A stretch of DNA of 5,118 nt from Coriobacteriaceae bacterium (GCA_019421015.1 JAHZGC010000027.1:57204-62321), one strand, 5' to 3'; numbered from the stretch's first letter, positions 1 to 5,118 are shown. A program made the numbers and translations. Notes: a model not told the origin generated them from the letters alone.

Positions 1-637
1 CCGGGATGCACTCGCCCAAAAACGCCGCCTCAGGCTGCCAGCCCTTCTCGACAATAGCCTCGACCAAGGGAACCACCCCGGCCTTCACCTGAGCAAAGAA
101 CCGATCGAGATCCGCACGGGTAAGACCCCGCTCAAACCGGTCGAGCCACACGTCGTAGGGGTCAGCGTCAGGATTCAGGTATTCCGCCTGGCGCTTGAGT
201 GAGGCCACGATGTCCGCAAGGTAAGGCTCGAACATACCGTAGTCGCTTTGCGCCTTGGCCTGCTTCCAAACGCTCACGGCGGTCGAGGTCAGTCGGGCAA
301 AATCGGCACACTCCCGGGCCGGCACTCGTCCCATCTCCTCATAGTCGCGAGAAAAGACGCGTAGCTCGTCTTGGTGAAGCCCGTCCAGCTCGGAGGCGAC
401 AGGCGCAAGCGTCGAGATGATCGCCCCAGCACGATCGCCGTAAGCGGCACGATGCTCCTGCTCGGCCAAGACGGCCAGGGCTTCTCCGCGAGCATCGACG
501 CCTTTGATGGGCCCGACCGTCTCACCGTCGTAGTTGATGACCTGTTGCGCATATTGGTAAGAGAACACCTCGCGCTGAAGGTCGTCAAAATCTTGCAACG
601 TCTGCGCGATGAGGTCGGTATCCCGCTCAACAGCCAT
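1..637 (-). CDS. M32 family (Taq-type) metallocarboxypeptidase, N-terminal part, cut by window edge
   Basis: This frame is open from an ATG at 637 to the window edge and gives 212 residues of a protein whose family is usually about 500 long. M32 enzymes are cytoplasmic zinc carboxypeptidases that remove C-terminal residues from peptides. The assignment rests on family blocks matched from memory against B. subtilis YpwA: an Asn-Tyr-Asp-x-x-Thr block near 35-40 (usually His-Trp-Asp), the WKQAK...SDYGMFEPYL block at 124-140, and DPYDVWLDRFERGLTRADLD at 159-178. The HEXXH zinc site would lie beyond the window, so catalytic competence cannot be judged. An AAAGG-type ribosome site lies about a dozen bases upstream of the ATG. 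It follows the terminator of the amaP-asp23 unit, so it probably has its own promoter. The family call is firm; the substrate is unknown. Confidence 0.92.
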   Translation of the reverse strand, partial: MAVERDTDLIAQTLQDFDDLQREVFSYQYAQQVINYDGETVGPIKGVDARGEALAVLAEQEHRAAYGDRAGAIISTLAPVASELDGLHQDELRVFSRDYEEMGRVPARECADFARLTSTAVSVWKQAKAQSDYGMFEPYLADIVASLKRQAEYLNPDADPYDVWLDRFERGLTRADLDRFFAQVKAGVVPLVEAIVEKGWQPEAAFLGECIP

Positions 638-686
638 AGGGGCCGCCTTTCTTTTCTCTTGGGCCGGTGAGCCCACTTGTGGCTTT

Positions 687-706
687 CTATGCGTCAAAGC
701 ATAGCA
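687..706 (-). promoter_or_regulatory. Possible promoter -10 with overlapping dyad upstream of the M32 gene
   Basis: Reading the minus strand, TATGCT at 703-698 is preceded by TG plus one base (706-704), an extended -10 arrangement. I see no convincing -35 at 16-18 bases. A perfect 6-base inverted repeat, CTATGC-(6)-GCATAG at 687-704, overlaps it and could be an operator or a small hairpin at the start of the transcript. The site lies 61 bases before the M32 start and after the preceding terminator, where a promoter is needed. The promoter function is inference. Confidence 0.28.
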
Positions 707-745
707 TCGAGCGCAAACTCGGACCGCCGCCAAAAGCCATCCACC

Positions 746-790
746 AAAAAGCGCCCCAAAGCCACCGTCCCGGCGGCCAGTGGGGCGCTT
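746..790 (-). terminator. Intrinsic terminator of the amaP-asp23 unit
   Basis: A perfect 10-bp outer stem pairs AAGCGCCCCA (749-758) with TGGGGCGCTT (781-790). A second 6-bp stem sits inside it (761-766 with 772-777, one G-U pair, 5-base loop). On the minus strand the stem runs into a T tract (complement of the As at 746-750). It begins 17 bases after the asp23 stop codon. The plus-strand reading has no T tract, so it acts in the minus direction. Confidence 0.88.
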
Positions 791-807
791 AAGAAAAACG
801 CAAGGGG

Positions 808-1320
808 CTAGTTGGACGCCTTCGGCTCTTCCTCTGCCTTTTCTGCCTTGTCCCGCTTTCGACCGCCCTCGGTCTCTTCGCGCGTCATGACGTTGGTGAT
901 CCGCACGTTTACGGCGTTTACCTTGAGCCCGGTCATCGTGGTGATCTTTTCGGAAATCTTATCGTGCAACTCCTGGAAGATCTTTGGGGCCGACTTGCCG
1001 TACTCCATGATGATAGAGACGTTGACGTTACATGCGTCGTCTCCCACCATCTCGACCGAAACACCCTTCGTGAGGTCGGTCCCGCCAAAACCCTCCTGAA
1101 TAGAGGAGATAAGGTTTCCTTTCATCTGAAGAACCCCGTCAACCGAACGGCAGGTAATTGCGACGATCTTTTCCACCACGGTATTGTCGATGAACAAGGT
1201 GCTCTCGTCGCCCGACTTCTCCGAAGGCACAAGTTCAGTGGTACCTCCGTCGGCAGGGGCCATCTCCTCCAAGTCGGTCACGGCCTTCACTTCGAACTCG
1301 TCTTTCTGACTCTCGGACAT
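808..1320 (-). CDS. Asp23/Gls24 family envelope stress response protein
   Basis: This 170-residue protein carries an Asp23/Gls24 domain at about 41-145. The visible family pattern is a hydrophobic FIDNTVVEKIV segment, a GV-x-x-M-x-G turn, KGVSVEMV, NVNVSIIMEYG, and the MTGLKVNAVNVRITNV strand at the end. Family members are abundant cytosolic proteins. In S. aureus, Asp23 is held at the membrane by AmaP and is induced by alkaline and cell-wall stress. Here the gene directly follows amaP, which supports the same partnership. The domain is flanked by an acidic N-terminal tail and a highly charged Lys/Glu C-terminal tail. I favour the ATG at 1320 because a purine-rich AGGAAAGGGGAG lies just before it. 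An in-frame ATG at 1350 would overlap the amaP stop and add ten residues, several of which look like translated ribosome site. The family call is firm; the start is uncertain. Confidence 0.9.
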   Translation of the reverse strand: MSESQKDEFEVKAVTDLEEMAPADGGTTELVPSEKSGDESTLFIDNTVVEKIVAITCRSVDGVLQMKGNLISSIQEGFGGTDLTKGVSVEMVGDDACNVNVSIIMEYGKSAPKIFQELHDKISEKITTMTGLKVNAVNVRITNVMTREETEGGRKRDKAEKAEEEPKASN

Positions 1321-1335
1321 CGTCTCCCCTTTCCT
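1321..1335 (-). promoter_or_regulatory. Ribosome binding site that favours the internal asp23 start
   Basis: The minus strand reads AGGAAAGGGGAGACG directly before the ATG at 1320, with the GGGG core about five bases from the start codon. The competing ATG at 1350 has its own AGAGG about seven bases upstream, inside amaP, so both starts are physically possible. Confidence 0.5.
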
Positions 1336-1346
1336 GTGAGCCACAC

Positions 1347-2201
1347 TCATCGGTTGTCCTCTTGGCTAGGCGAAACCGGCGTCTCGCCAGCCTGCGAAAC
1401 GTCCTCGCCCGACCCCGCGTTCGCGGCGGCGGAACCCACTTCGGGCTCCTCGAACTCAACGACCTCGGGCTTCGTCTCAACCGTTTCGACTACAGCCTCG
1501 GTCTCAACGACGTCCTCGTCGCGCCGGGAGCGCGACTTCTCGGCGCGGGCCTTCGCCCGGTCCCAGAGAGAAGGCTTGGAATCTTCGACGCCCTTGGACG
1601 CTCCGCCGGCCTGCAATCCAAAAGTCGCAGAATTATCGTGCGCAGACGTATGACCCGACGCCACAGTGGCATCGACGGCAGCCTTCGCGGCGGCAACGTC
1701 GGCGCGTTTTTTGGGCTCTACAAAATTGACGGCGACATAGCGAACCTCATGGTCCGTGAATGCCTCGACAGCCTGCTTGGTGTTCGACTGGATACGACCG
1801 GCCGTGACCATAAGGGACTCCGCACCGAGAGGAATCGCGGTAACCGTGAAGTCGATAACTGGACCGCCCTTGCGCTCAATAACATTGGCCCGGACATTTT
1901 GGACGGAAACGTCCGGAATCGACGTCATCGCACGGCGCGCCGTCGACTCCAAGGCGCTTCGTTCGATATTGATCACACCGTCAGGACCTGCCTGGAGCGT
2001 AGCGTGTTCATGGGTGAAGGCGTAGATGACAACATAGATCCCGACGAAGAGCCCCGCTATGACCGCCAACCCCAAGACAAATAGAAGAAACTTGAGAAAC
2101 GGGGCCGTGAGGCTGTTCAACATGTAGATATAGAAGAAGACTACAAGCAAGGCCGTGCAGGCAAGATAGACTATAAGCAGATTGCGCTTCCATACCTTCA
2201 T
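1347..2201 (-). CDS. amaP: AmaP-like alkaline shock response membrane anchor protein
   Basis: The 284-residue protein starts with a short basic N-terminus (MKVWKRN) and two hydrophobic membrane segments at about 8-28 and 36-61, separated by a short loop. A soluble domain at about 68-163 resembles the Asp23-type fold (GVINIERSALESTARRAMTSIP, then VRANVIERKGGPVIDFTVTAIP). This is the AmaP layout, in which the hairpin anchors the protein and the cytosolic part recruits Asp23. The downstream asp23 gene supports it. Residues 166-284 form a long low-complexity tail: an Ala-rich stretch, a basic helix-like piece at 213-228, then a Glu/Val-rich acidic run to the end. That is longer than I recall for AmaP, usually nearer 180-200 residues. 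The ATG is preceded by AAAGGA seven bases upstream. The stop overlaps the alternative asp23 ATG in an ATGA arrangement. Confidence 0.85.
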   Translation of the reverse strand: MKVWKRNLLIVYLACTALLVVFFYIYMLNSLTAPFLKFLLFVLGLAVIAGLFVGIYVVIYAFTHEHATLQAGPDGVINIERSALESTARRAMTSIPDVSVQNVRANVIERKGGPVIDFTVTAIPLGAESLMVTAGRIQSNTKQAVEAFTDHEVRYVAVNFVEPKKRADVAAAKAAVDATVASGHTSAHDNSATFGLQAGGASKGVEDSKPSLWDRAKARAEKSRSRRDEDVVETEAVVETVETKPEVVEFEEPEVGSAAANAGSGEDVSQAGETPVSPSQEDNR

Positions 2202-2280
2202 GACGCATCCTTTCTTCGAGAACGATCCCGTCTACCGAAGCGCCTTCCGTGAAGCACGGCAACCGCATGTACACCGTTTG

Positions 2281-2382
2281 CGACGCTTGCCTCCTGTCAT
2301 ACCCATATTAGACATGCAGGCCCCAGGCGAACAGCCTGAAGCCTGCGGAATTCACGAGCAGCGACAAACGTAGCAAGCGTCG
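2281..2382 (-). repeat. Inverted-repeat-bounded spacer that may fold as a branched RNA
   Basis: A perfect 10-base inverted repeat, CGACGCTTGC at 2281-2290 and GCAAGCGTCG at 2373-2382, encloses 82 bases between yebC and amaP. Inside it lies a second hairpin: GCAGGC at 2316-2321 with GCCTGC at 2341-2346, then after a 2x2 internal loop CAGGC at 2324-2328 with GCCTG at 2334-2338, closed by a 5-base loop. A weak TGTC/GACA pair (2295-2298 with 2311-2314) could form a third arm. In the minus-strand transcript this would be the yebC 3' end or amaP leader. No T tract follows the inner hairpin, so it is not a classic terminator. I do not recognise a known riboswitch. The repeat is observed; any RNA function is inference. 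Confidence 0.45.
2305..2310 (-). promoter_or_regulatory. Possible -10 element for amaP-asp23
   Basis: The minus strand reads TAATAT at 2310-2305, five of six matches to TATAAT, about 100 bases before the amaP ATG. No good -35 hexamer is seen at 16-18 bases. If used, amaP-asp23 would have its own promoter rather than depending on read-through from yebC. It lies within the inverted-repeat region described separately. Confidence 0.25.
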
Positions 2383-2393
2383 AAAAGAAAGTC

Positions 2394-3191
2394 CTACTCC
2401 TCTTCGAGAGCCTCGGCGATTTCGTCGGTCATCTCCATGGTGTGGTAGACGTTCTGAACGTCGTCAAGCTCCTCGAGGCGGTCGATGAGACGCTGGACCT
2501 TCTTTGCATCGGCCACCGAAACAGCCGTCGGAGTGGTGGGGACCATGGTAAGCTCAGAACCCTTTACCTCGATACCCTGGTCCTCAAGACCCTTGTGAAC
2601 CGTCTGCAGCTGATCGTAAGCAGTGTAGACAAGCCACTCGTCGCCCGTGTCCTCGTAATCGTCGGCACCGGCCTCGGCAACGGCCATCATGAACTCGTCT
2701 TCGTCGACGGCGTTGTTGCGGTCGGGAACCTTCTTGTCGTCGCTCTTGATAACCTTCTCAATGGCAATCGAACCCTTGCGCTCGAACTGGAAGGCGACGG
2801 AACCGGTCGTACCGAGGCTTCCGCCTGCATGGGAGAAAGCGCTGCGCACATCCGCGGCGGTACGGTTGCGGTTATCAGTCAGGCACTCAACGTAGACGGC
2901 GACGCCTGCAGGACCATAGCCCTCGTAGGTAATCTCATCGTAGCTCGCAGCATCGGCACCGGAGCCAAAGGCCTTTTTGATGGCCGCGTCGATCTTGTCC
3001 TTGGGCATGGAGTTAAGGCGAGCCTTCTCCACGGCAGCAGCAAGGGCGAAGTTATTCTCAGGGTTGGGATCGCCGCCCTGGCGAGCAGCGACCGTAATGA
3101 TACGAGACAGCTTAGAGAACAGCGCCGAGCGCTTGGCATCCTGAGCAAACTTACGATGCTTAGTAGTGGCCCATTTGGAATGTCCGGACAT
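2394..3191 (-). CDS. yebC: YebC/PmpR (TACO1-like) family protein
   Basis: This 265-residue protein is a clear full-length YebC. It begins with the hallmark MSGHSKWATTKHRKFAQDAK, followed by the family blocks NSMPKDKIDAAIKKA (60-74), ITYEGYGPAGVAVYVECLTDNRNRT (87-111), and the Gly-rich AFSHAGGSLGTTGSVAFQFERKG (119-140). The C-terminal domain ends in a strongly acidic tail. Family members are cytosolic. They were long annotated as transcription regulators; more recent work on bacterial and mitochondrial members ties them to translation through difficult, including proline-rich, stretches. A polar insert at about 146-163 (KVIKSDDKKVPDRNNAVD) makes it slightly longer than the usual 240-250. The ribosome site is near ideal, AAGGAG six bases from the ATG. 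The gene stands alone between two spacers of about 195 bases. Confidence 0.96.
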   Translation of the reverse strand: MSGHSKWATTKHRKFAQDAKRSALFSKLSRIITVAARQGGDPNPENNFALAAAVEKARLNSMPKDKIDAAIKKAFGSGADAASYDEITYEGYGPAGVAVYVECLTDNRNRTAADVRSAFSHAGGSLGTTGSVAFQFERKGSIAIEKVIKSDDKKVPDRNNAVDEDEFMMAVAEAGADDYEDTGDEWLVYTAYDQLQTVHKGLEDQGIEVKGSELTMVPTTPTAVSVADAKKVQRLIDRLEELDDVQNVYHTMEMTDEIAEALEEE

Positions 3192-3249
3192 GCAAGCTCC
3201 TTAACCTACACAGATCCTTATGCGAAATGAGCATGCGGCAAAAGCGGTC

Positions 3250-3269
3250 AAAAAACCGGATTCCATCCG
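3250..3269 (-). terminator. Weak intrinsic terminator downstream of lgt
   Basis: On the minus strand CGGAT and ATCCG (3269-3265 and 3261-3257) form a perfect 5-bp stem with a 3-base loop, followed after one G by six Ts (complement of 3250-3255). It lies about 117 bases past the lgt stop and before yebC. The stem is short, so termination may be partial. Confidence 0.4.
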
Positions 3270-3307
3270 CTGCTGACCCAACGTTGCCATGTTAAAGAAA
3301 AGCCTTT

Positions 3308-3324
3308 CAGGATGCTATATCCTG
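3308..3324 (-). repeat. Perfect 6-bp dyad in the lgt-yebC spacer
   Basis: CAGGAT (3308-3313) and ATCCTG (3319-3324) form a perfect inverted repeat around five bases. On the minus strand the centre contains TATAGC, a partial -10, with TTTATC 17 bases upstream as a poor -35. It could be an operator over a yebC promoter, or a simple 3' end hairpin of the lgt transcript, which then reads into a moderately T-rich stretch. The dyad is real; its role is undecided. Confidence 0.35.
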
Positions 3325-3386
3325 CACGTTATTCGCGATAAATTCCGAGACACACCATCTATCGTCAAGAAGCAGGCAAACTCTGG

Positions 3387-4196
3387 TTAGACACGAAGTC
3401 TTTGAGGGCGCTTGTACTTGTGCGCCAACCAGAGAACGACGATGCCGGCAACGAAAAGCGGCAGGCTTAGAAGCTGCCCCATCGTGATAGGGCCGAACAG
3501 ATACCCGAGCTGCGCATCGGGCACACGGACGAACTCGATGCAGAAGCGAAAGACGGCATACAGGAGCAAAAAAGTACCGATGAACGTGCCCTGAGGCCGC
3601 GGAGGGAGCTTGCGGGACAGTGCATACAGTACGCAAAACATAACGAGCCCCTCAAGCACGGCCTCATACAACTGGCTCGGATGACGCATAACATCGCCAC
3701 CCGTCTCAAACATCACAGCCCAAGGAACATCGGTTTCCTTTCCCCACAGCTCACCGTTAACAAAATTGGCGCACCGTCCAAAGAACAATCCCCACGGTGC
3801 CCCAATAATCGCCATGTCGCACATGGTCACGAAGGAAAGTTTGAGGATGCGGCATACGATGAAACCGCCAGCCAAGGCCCCGACCAAACCACCGTGAAAT
3901 GACATGCCACCCTCGGTGAACATAAGAATATGAAGAGGGTTGTGAAGATAGAACTCAAAATTATAAAACAAGACGTAGAAGAGACGTGCGCCGACAATAA
4001 TCCCGAAAGCGACGCCAACGACCACAAATAGGAGTTCGTCAGCGGTCAGATTCATTTTCCAACGTCGAGCAACCCTGAACAGCACAAGGGCGGCAACTAT
4101 AAAACCTGCAATGTATGCAAGTCCGTACCACCGTATCGAAAACGGGCCTACTGAAAACGCCACGGGGTCAAGCGACTGATAGAGATCGTTAAGCAT
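3387..4196 (-). CDS. lgt: Phosphatidylglycerol-prolipoprotein diacylglyceryl transferase
   Basis: Lgt is the integral membrane enzyme that moves diacylglyceryl from phosphatidylglycerol onto the lipobox cysteine of prolipoproteins, the first step of lipoprotein maturation. The 269-residue length is normal. Family hallmarks are all present: IRWYGLAYIAG near the N-terminus (Tyr24), GGMSFHGG with His101, the exact Lgt signature GRCANFVNGELWG at 140-152, RHPSQLYEA at 171-179, and EFVRVPDAQLG at 221-231. About seven hydrophobic segments are visible. No key residue appears to be missing. The ATG at 4196 has GAGAGGA about six bases upstream. The 29-base gap after the cysteine-rich gene suggests cotranscription with the two genes upstream. 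Confidence 0.97.
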   Translation of the reverse strand: MLNDLYQSLDPVAFSVGPFSIRWYGLAYIAGFIVAALVLFRVARRWKMNLTADELLFVVVGVAFGIIVGARLFYVLFYNFEFYLHNPLHILMFTEGGMSFHGGLVGALAGGFIVCRILKLSFVTMCDMAIIGAPWGLFFGRCANFVNGELWGKETDVPWAVMFETGGDVMRHPSQLYEAVLEGLVMFCVLYALSRKLPPRPQGTFIGTFLLLYAVFRFCIEFVRVPDAQLGYLFGPITMGQLLSLPLFVAGIVVLWLAHKYKRPQRLRV

Positions 4197-4225
4197 AGAG
4201 TCCTCTCAGGATGGCTTTTCAGCCT

Positions 4226-4699
4226 CTAAAAGAGGTGAATCGTTACCCTCGAATCGGAGTCTTTGGTTGCTGTATCCGGAGCAGACACACCGTCTGAGAC
4301 CCGTTCATGAATACGAGGGCCGTGCTTGAGAAAGTATGCACAGGTATAGCAGGTCTTTTTAATAGCTGCCTGACGGTCGACGGTTTCGTCGAAAATAAGG
4401 TTGATATCGCTCGTCATACGATGCCACGGTCGAGAACATGCCGTATAACTGCATTCAGTAGGGCAGGGATTATAACAATCGGCCCTACTGTGGGGACATT
4501 CGAGCTCCAAGGCCACTTCGAGGCCCATCAAGCCAGAACAGCCCCTCAATGTCCAGCACTGAACCGGAGACGCATCAGAAGACTCACGCGCCGCCTTTAG
4601 AGCTGGGTCTTCATAACCCGGAACGTTCAAGGAGGCGATAACCTCTTCAAGATGTTCCCGTTCTTCTTTATAAGAAATAGAAGAATCAAAAGCTCCCAC
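4226..4699 (-). CDS. Uncharacterised cysteine-rich protein, possible metal or Fe-S binding
   Basis: I do not recognise this 157-residue protein. The start is GTG at 4699, supported by GAGGGGG six bases upstream. It lacks a signal peptide or membrane segment, so it is probably cytosolic. An N-terminal charged helix-like region (10-45) precedes a cysteine-dense core with nine Cys: 48, 54, 68, 75, 79, 83, 88, 117 and 120. Spacing is CWTLRGC, then CPHSRADCYNPCPTECSYTAC, then CYTC followed by AYFLKHGPRI. Histidines at 70, 93 and 126 lie in or near the core. The opening CW-x4-C faintly recalls small two-CW zinc proteins of anaerobes, but the rest does not fit. Residues 132-157 look disordered. It lies 21 bases after the NifU-like gene and 29 before lgt, so the three are likely one operon. 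The NifU neighbour makes Fe-S binding an attractive guess, no more. Confidence 0.8.
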   Translation of the reverse strand: MGAFDSSISYKEEREHLEEVIASLNVPGYEDPALKAARESSDASPVQCWTLRGCSGLMGLEVALELECPHSRADCYNPCPTECSYTACSRPWHRMTSDINLIFDETVDRQAAIKKTCYTCAYFLKHGPRIHERVSDGVSAPDTATKDSDSRVTIHLF

Positions 4700-4720
4700 C
4701 GCTATCCCCCTCGACAGTTT

Positions 4721-4957
4721 TTAATCGTCCAGAGCAACAACGCTTGTGATTCCAGGCACACGCTCCTTTAGAACGCGCTCAACCCCCATCGAAAGGTCAT
4801 AGGCGGACATAGGGCAGGCAGCACATGCCCCATGGAGCTCTACAGTCACAACACCATCCTCAGAAATATCTACCAGCGAAATATCGCCACCATCCGCCTG
4901 AAGCGATTCCCGCATAATCCCGATGATCTCAGCGACCTTGAGCTTATCGATGGCCAT
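4721..4957 (-). CDS. NifU C-terminal domain (Nfu-type) Fe-S scaffold/carrier
   Basis: This 78-residue protein is a stand-alone NifU C-terminal domain. It shows the family pattern: an N-terminal helix ending in RESLQADGGDISLVDI, a strand VTVELHGAC, and the CAAC motif (Cys45, Cys48) followed by PMSAYDLSMGVERVLKERVPGI. In the family the CXXC pair from two subunits holds a bridging [4Fe-4S] cluster that is passed to client proteins in the cytosol. An in-frame TTG at 4969 would add four residues, but I chose ATG 4957 because GGAG sits six bases before it while the TTG has its purine run only two bases away. It is the first gene of a likely nifU-Cys-rich-lgt operon. No NifS/SufS or N-terminal NifU domain is in the window. 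Confidence 0.93.
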   Translation of the reverse strand: MAIDKLKVAEIIGIMRESLQADGGDISLVDISEDGVVTVELHGACAACPMSAYDLSMGVERVLKERVPGITSVVALDD

Positions 4958-4967
4958 GTCGAACTCC
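4958..4967 (-). promoter_or_regulatory. Ribosome binding site that decides the NifU-like start
   Basis: GGAG (complement of 4964-4967) lies six bases before the ATG at 4957. An in-frame TTG at 4969 overlaps this site and has poor spacing to the preceding AAGGAA, so the ATG is preferred. Confidence 0.65.
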
Positions 4968-4975
4968 AATTCCTT

Positions 4976-4981
4976 ATTCTA
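4976..4981 (-). promoter_or_regulatory. Possible -10 of the nifU-like operon
   Basis: The minus strand reads TAGAAT at 4981-4976, five of six matches to TATAAT. It would leave a leader of only about a dozen bases before the ATG. A second candidate, TATGAT, lies further upstream near 5010. Neither has a clear -35. A promoter somewhere between 4958 and 5062 is expected because a terminator closes the unit upstream. Confidence 0.22.
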
Positions 4982-5062
4982 AGTTGTACGTCGTCTAACG
5001 AAGAAATCATACATCGATAAGGCAGACAGCATATGGAAGCAAAACCTATCCATTACTGAAAC

Positions 5063-5089
5063 AAAAAAGAGGGGCGCAAAGCGCCCCTC
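5063..5089 (-). terminator. Intrinsic terminator of an upstream gene outside the window
   Basis: GAGGGGCGC (5069-5077) and GCGCCCCTC (5081-5089) form a perfect 9-bp stem with a 3-base loop. On the minus strand it runs straight into six Ts (complement of 5063-5068). It should end a minus-strand transcript entering from beyond the right edge. The 29 bases left after it (5090-5118) are too few to identify the gene. Confidence 0.9.
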
Positions 5090-5118
5090 CCGGGTGTGTC
5101 GCATGGCTTCCGAAGCGC

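Noticed and set aside
289..630. 113-codon minus-strand frame across the M32 gene
   Set aside because: It is Arg/Ser-rich and out of frame with the M32 reading, which matches a known family along its full visible length.
2008..2274. 88-codon GTG-started minus-strand frame overlapping the amaP start
   Set aside because: It overlaps the well-supported amaP N-terminus in another frame and reads as low-plausibility protein.
2232..2306. Short minus-strand reading frame of 24 codons with basic and cysteine residues (MGMTGGKRRKRCTCGC...) just before amaP
   Set aside because: No ribosome site precedes its ATG, it overlaps the putative promoter and inverted-repeat region, and it shows no recognisable family.
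2442..3230. 262-codon plus-strand frame opposite yebC
   Set aside because: It is an antisense shadow caused by codon bias in yebC; the yebC frame has all family motifs and an ideal ribosome site.
4213..4235. Two small overlapping hairpins (GGCT/AGCC and CCTCT/AGAGG) between the cysteine-rich gene and lgt, considered as terminator or attenuator
   Set aside because: Stems are only 4-5 bp and no T tract follows, so they are compatible with chance in a short operon gap.
4721..4969. Longer NifU-like form starting at TTG 4969
   Set aside because: The TTG has poor spacing to any ribosome site, while ATG 4957 has GGAG six bases upstream.
5090..5118. Edge stretch beyond the terminator, considered as the 3' end of a tRNA or other RNA gene
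   Set aside because: Only 29 bases are present, with no CCA end or recognisable T-arm, so nothing can be assigned.

Overview
The window reads as chromosomal backbone of a Gram-positive bacterium of moderate-to-high GC. Lgt together with an AmaP/Asp23 pair points to Gram-positive envelope biology. The YebC N-terminus, with its Ala-Thr-Thr-Lys-His block, looks actinobacterial. The overall flavour (long GC-rich terminators, AmaP with an acidic tail, a cysteine-rich orphan protein next to a NifU-like scaffold) suggests an anaerobic member of the class Coriobacteriia, such as a Collinsella-like organism. That placement is inference from recall, not from a database comparison.

Every supported gene lies on the minus strand, so transcription runs from high to low coordinates. 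At the right edge an intrinsic terminator (5063-5089) closes an unseen upstream unit. A compact cluster follows: a 78-residue NifU C-terminal-domain protein (4721-4957), an unrecognised nine-cysteine protein (4226-4699, GTG start) and lgt (3387-4196), with gaps of only 21 and 29 bases, which suggests one operon. After a 195-base spacer with a weak terminator and a dyad comes yebC (2394-3191). A 192-base spacer holding a possible branched RNA fold leads to amaP (1347-2201) and an asp23/gls24 gene (808-1320, or 808-1350 with the alternative start). These two are translationally coupled or nearly so, and end at a strong terminator (746-790). The left edge is the N-terminal 212 residues of an M32 (Taq-type) carboxypeptidase, starting at 637 and running off the window.

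Functionally, the right half deals with Fe-S cluster carriage and lipoprotein lipidation. The middle encodes a translation/transcription accessory factor (YebC) and a membrane-anchored envelope-stress pair (AmaP recruiting Asp23). The left encodes a metallopeptidase. No mobile element, CRISPR array, tRNA, rRNA or phage gene is visible, and no gene-free stretch exceeds 200 bases.

I found no convincing new multi-gene system. The items most worth a second look are the cysteine-rich protein between nifU-like and lgt, and the inverted-repeat-bounded leader before amaP.
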